A stretch of 64,000 bases of DNA from Vagococcus entomophilus (GTDB lineage Bacteria > Bacillota > Bacilli > Lactobacillales > Vagococcaceae): NCBI RefSeq assembly GCF_003987595.1, contig NZ_NGJZ01000001.1:1054001-1118000 (forward strand), in the 5' to 3' direction. Positions 64,000 through 64,000 of the stretch are shown in pieces. The position numbers and the translations under genes were made by a program. Positions within the stretch are counted from its first letter, which is position 1, and the number at the start of each line of letters is the position of its first letter. The notes under the pieces were generated by a model. The model ran no database searches. It was not told the origin of the DNA and saw only the letters and a list, made by a program, of their open reading frames with translations.

Positions 64000-64000
64000 T

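Overview
The window is an AT-rich chromosomal segment of a low-GC Gram-positive coccus. It most likely comes from Lactobacillales, probably Enterococcus or a close relative. The basis is the glnRA-hflX-miaA and fthC-gluP-yqgQ-glk gene orders, bL33 of enterococcal type, a PBP2b-type transpeptidase, lactate and acetoin fermentation genes, LPXTG and CHAP surface proteins, and Listeria-like type I-B CRISPR repeats. No species call is possible from sequence alone.

Layout: 1-9530 is housekeeping, almost all on the minus strand: glnA (cut by the window edge), glnR with its operator, hflX, miaA, a secreted alpha/beta hydrolase, then the block fthC-gluP / yqgQ-glk-rhodanese. 9632-11554 is a large LRR-MucBP-LPXTG surface protein whose signal peptide is separated from the rest by an in-frame stop. 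11952-12824 is an orphan CRISPR array with its own leader. 13348-18540 carries rpmG, pbp2b, thrS with a T-box, and a tautomerase. 18614-23566 is an ica-like (poly-N-acetylglucosamine) operon with an Mga-type regulator. 23813-27219 carries an LDH-family dehydrogenase and the acetoin pair budA-alsS. 27230-28790 is regulatory: a cre site, two near-identical small-RNA-like units with an anti-Shine-Dalgarno sequence, and a GNAT acetyltransferase behind an attenuator-like leader peptide. 28788-40756 is mixed accessory content (MutS-like ATPase, transglutaminase, yjdF with a riboswitch-like leader, OatA-type acyltransferase, TetR, SDR, IclR, ABC exporter, CHAP hydrolase, tRNA-Ser). 40833-46862 holds a rhodanese followed by a PTS/aldolase/kinase operon under a PRD regulator.

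47391-57058 is a complete type I-B CRISPR-Cas locus (cas6-cas8b-cas7-cas5-cas3-cas4-cas1-cas2, then leader and 22-repeat array), all reading on the minus strand. The orphan array about 35 kb away has the same repeat and a homologous leader, so one Cas set probably serves both. Just upstream of cas6 lie two repeat-like sequences in the promoter zone and an overlooked 47-codon gene for a cationic, hydrophobic peptide.

58049-64000 holds a deoxynucleoside kinase, a DUF975 membrane protein, a YjbR protein, an esterase, tRNA-Leu, and beyond it an integrase fragment, an XRE regulator and small hypotheticals that look like the eroded edge of an integrated element.

The observations most worth testing are the small-RNA-like pair at 27732-28665, the attenuator in front of the acetyltransferase, the repeat-like sequences and small peptide gene beside the cas operon, the change from a 29- to a 30-base repeat unit in array 2, and the split signal peptide of the surface protein.
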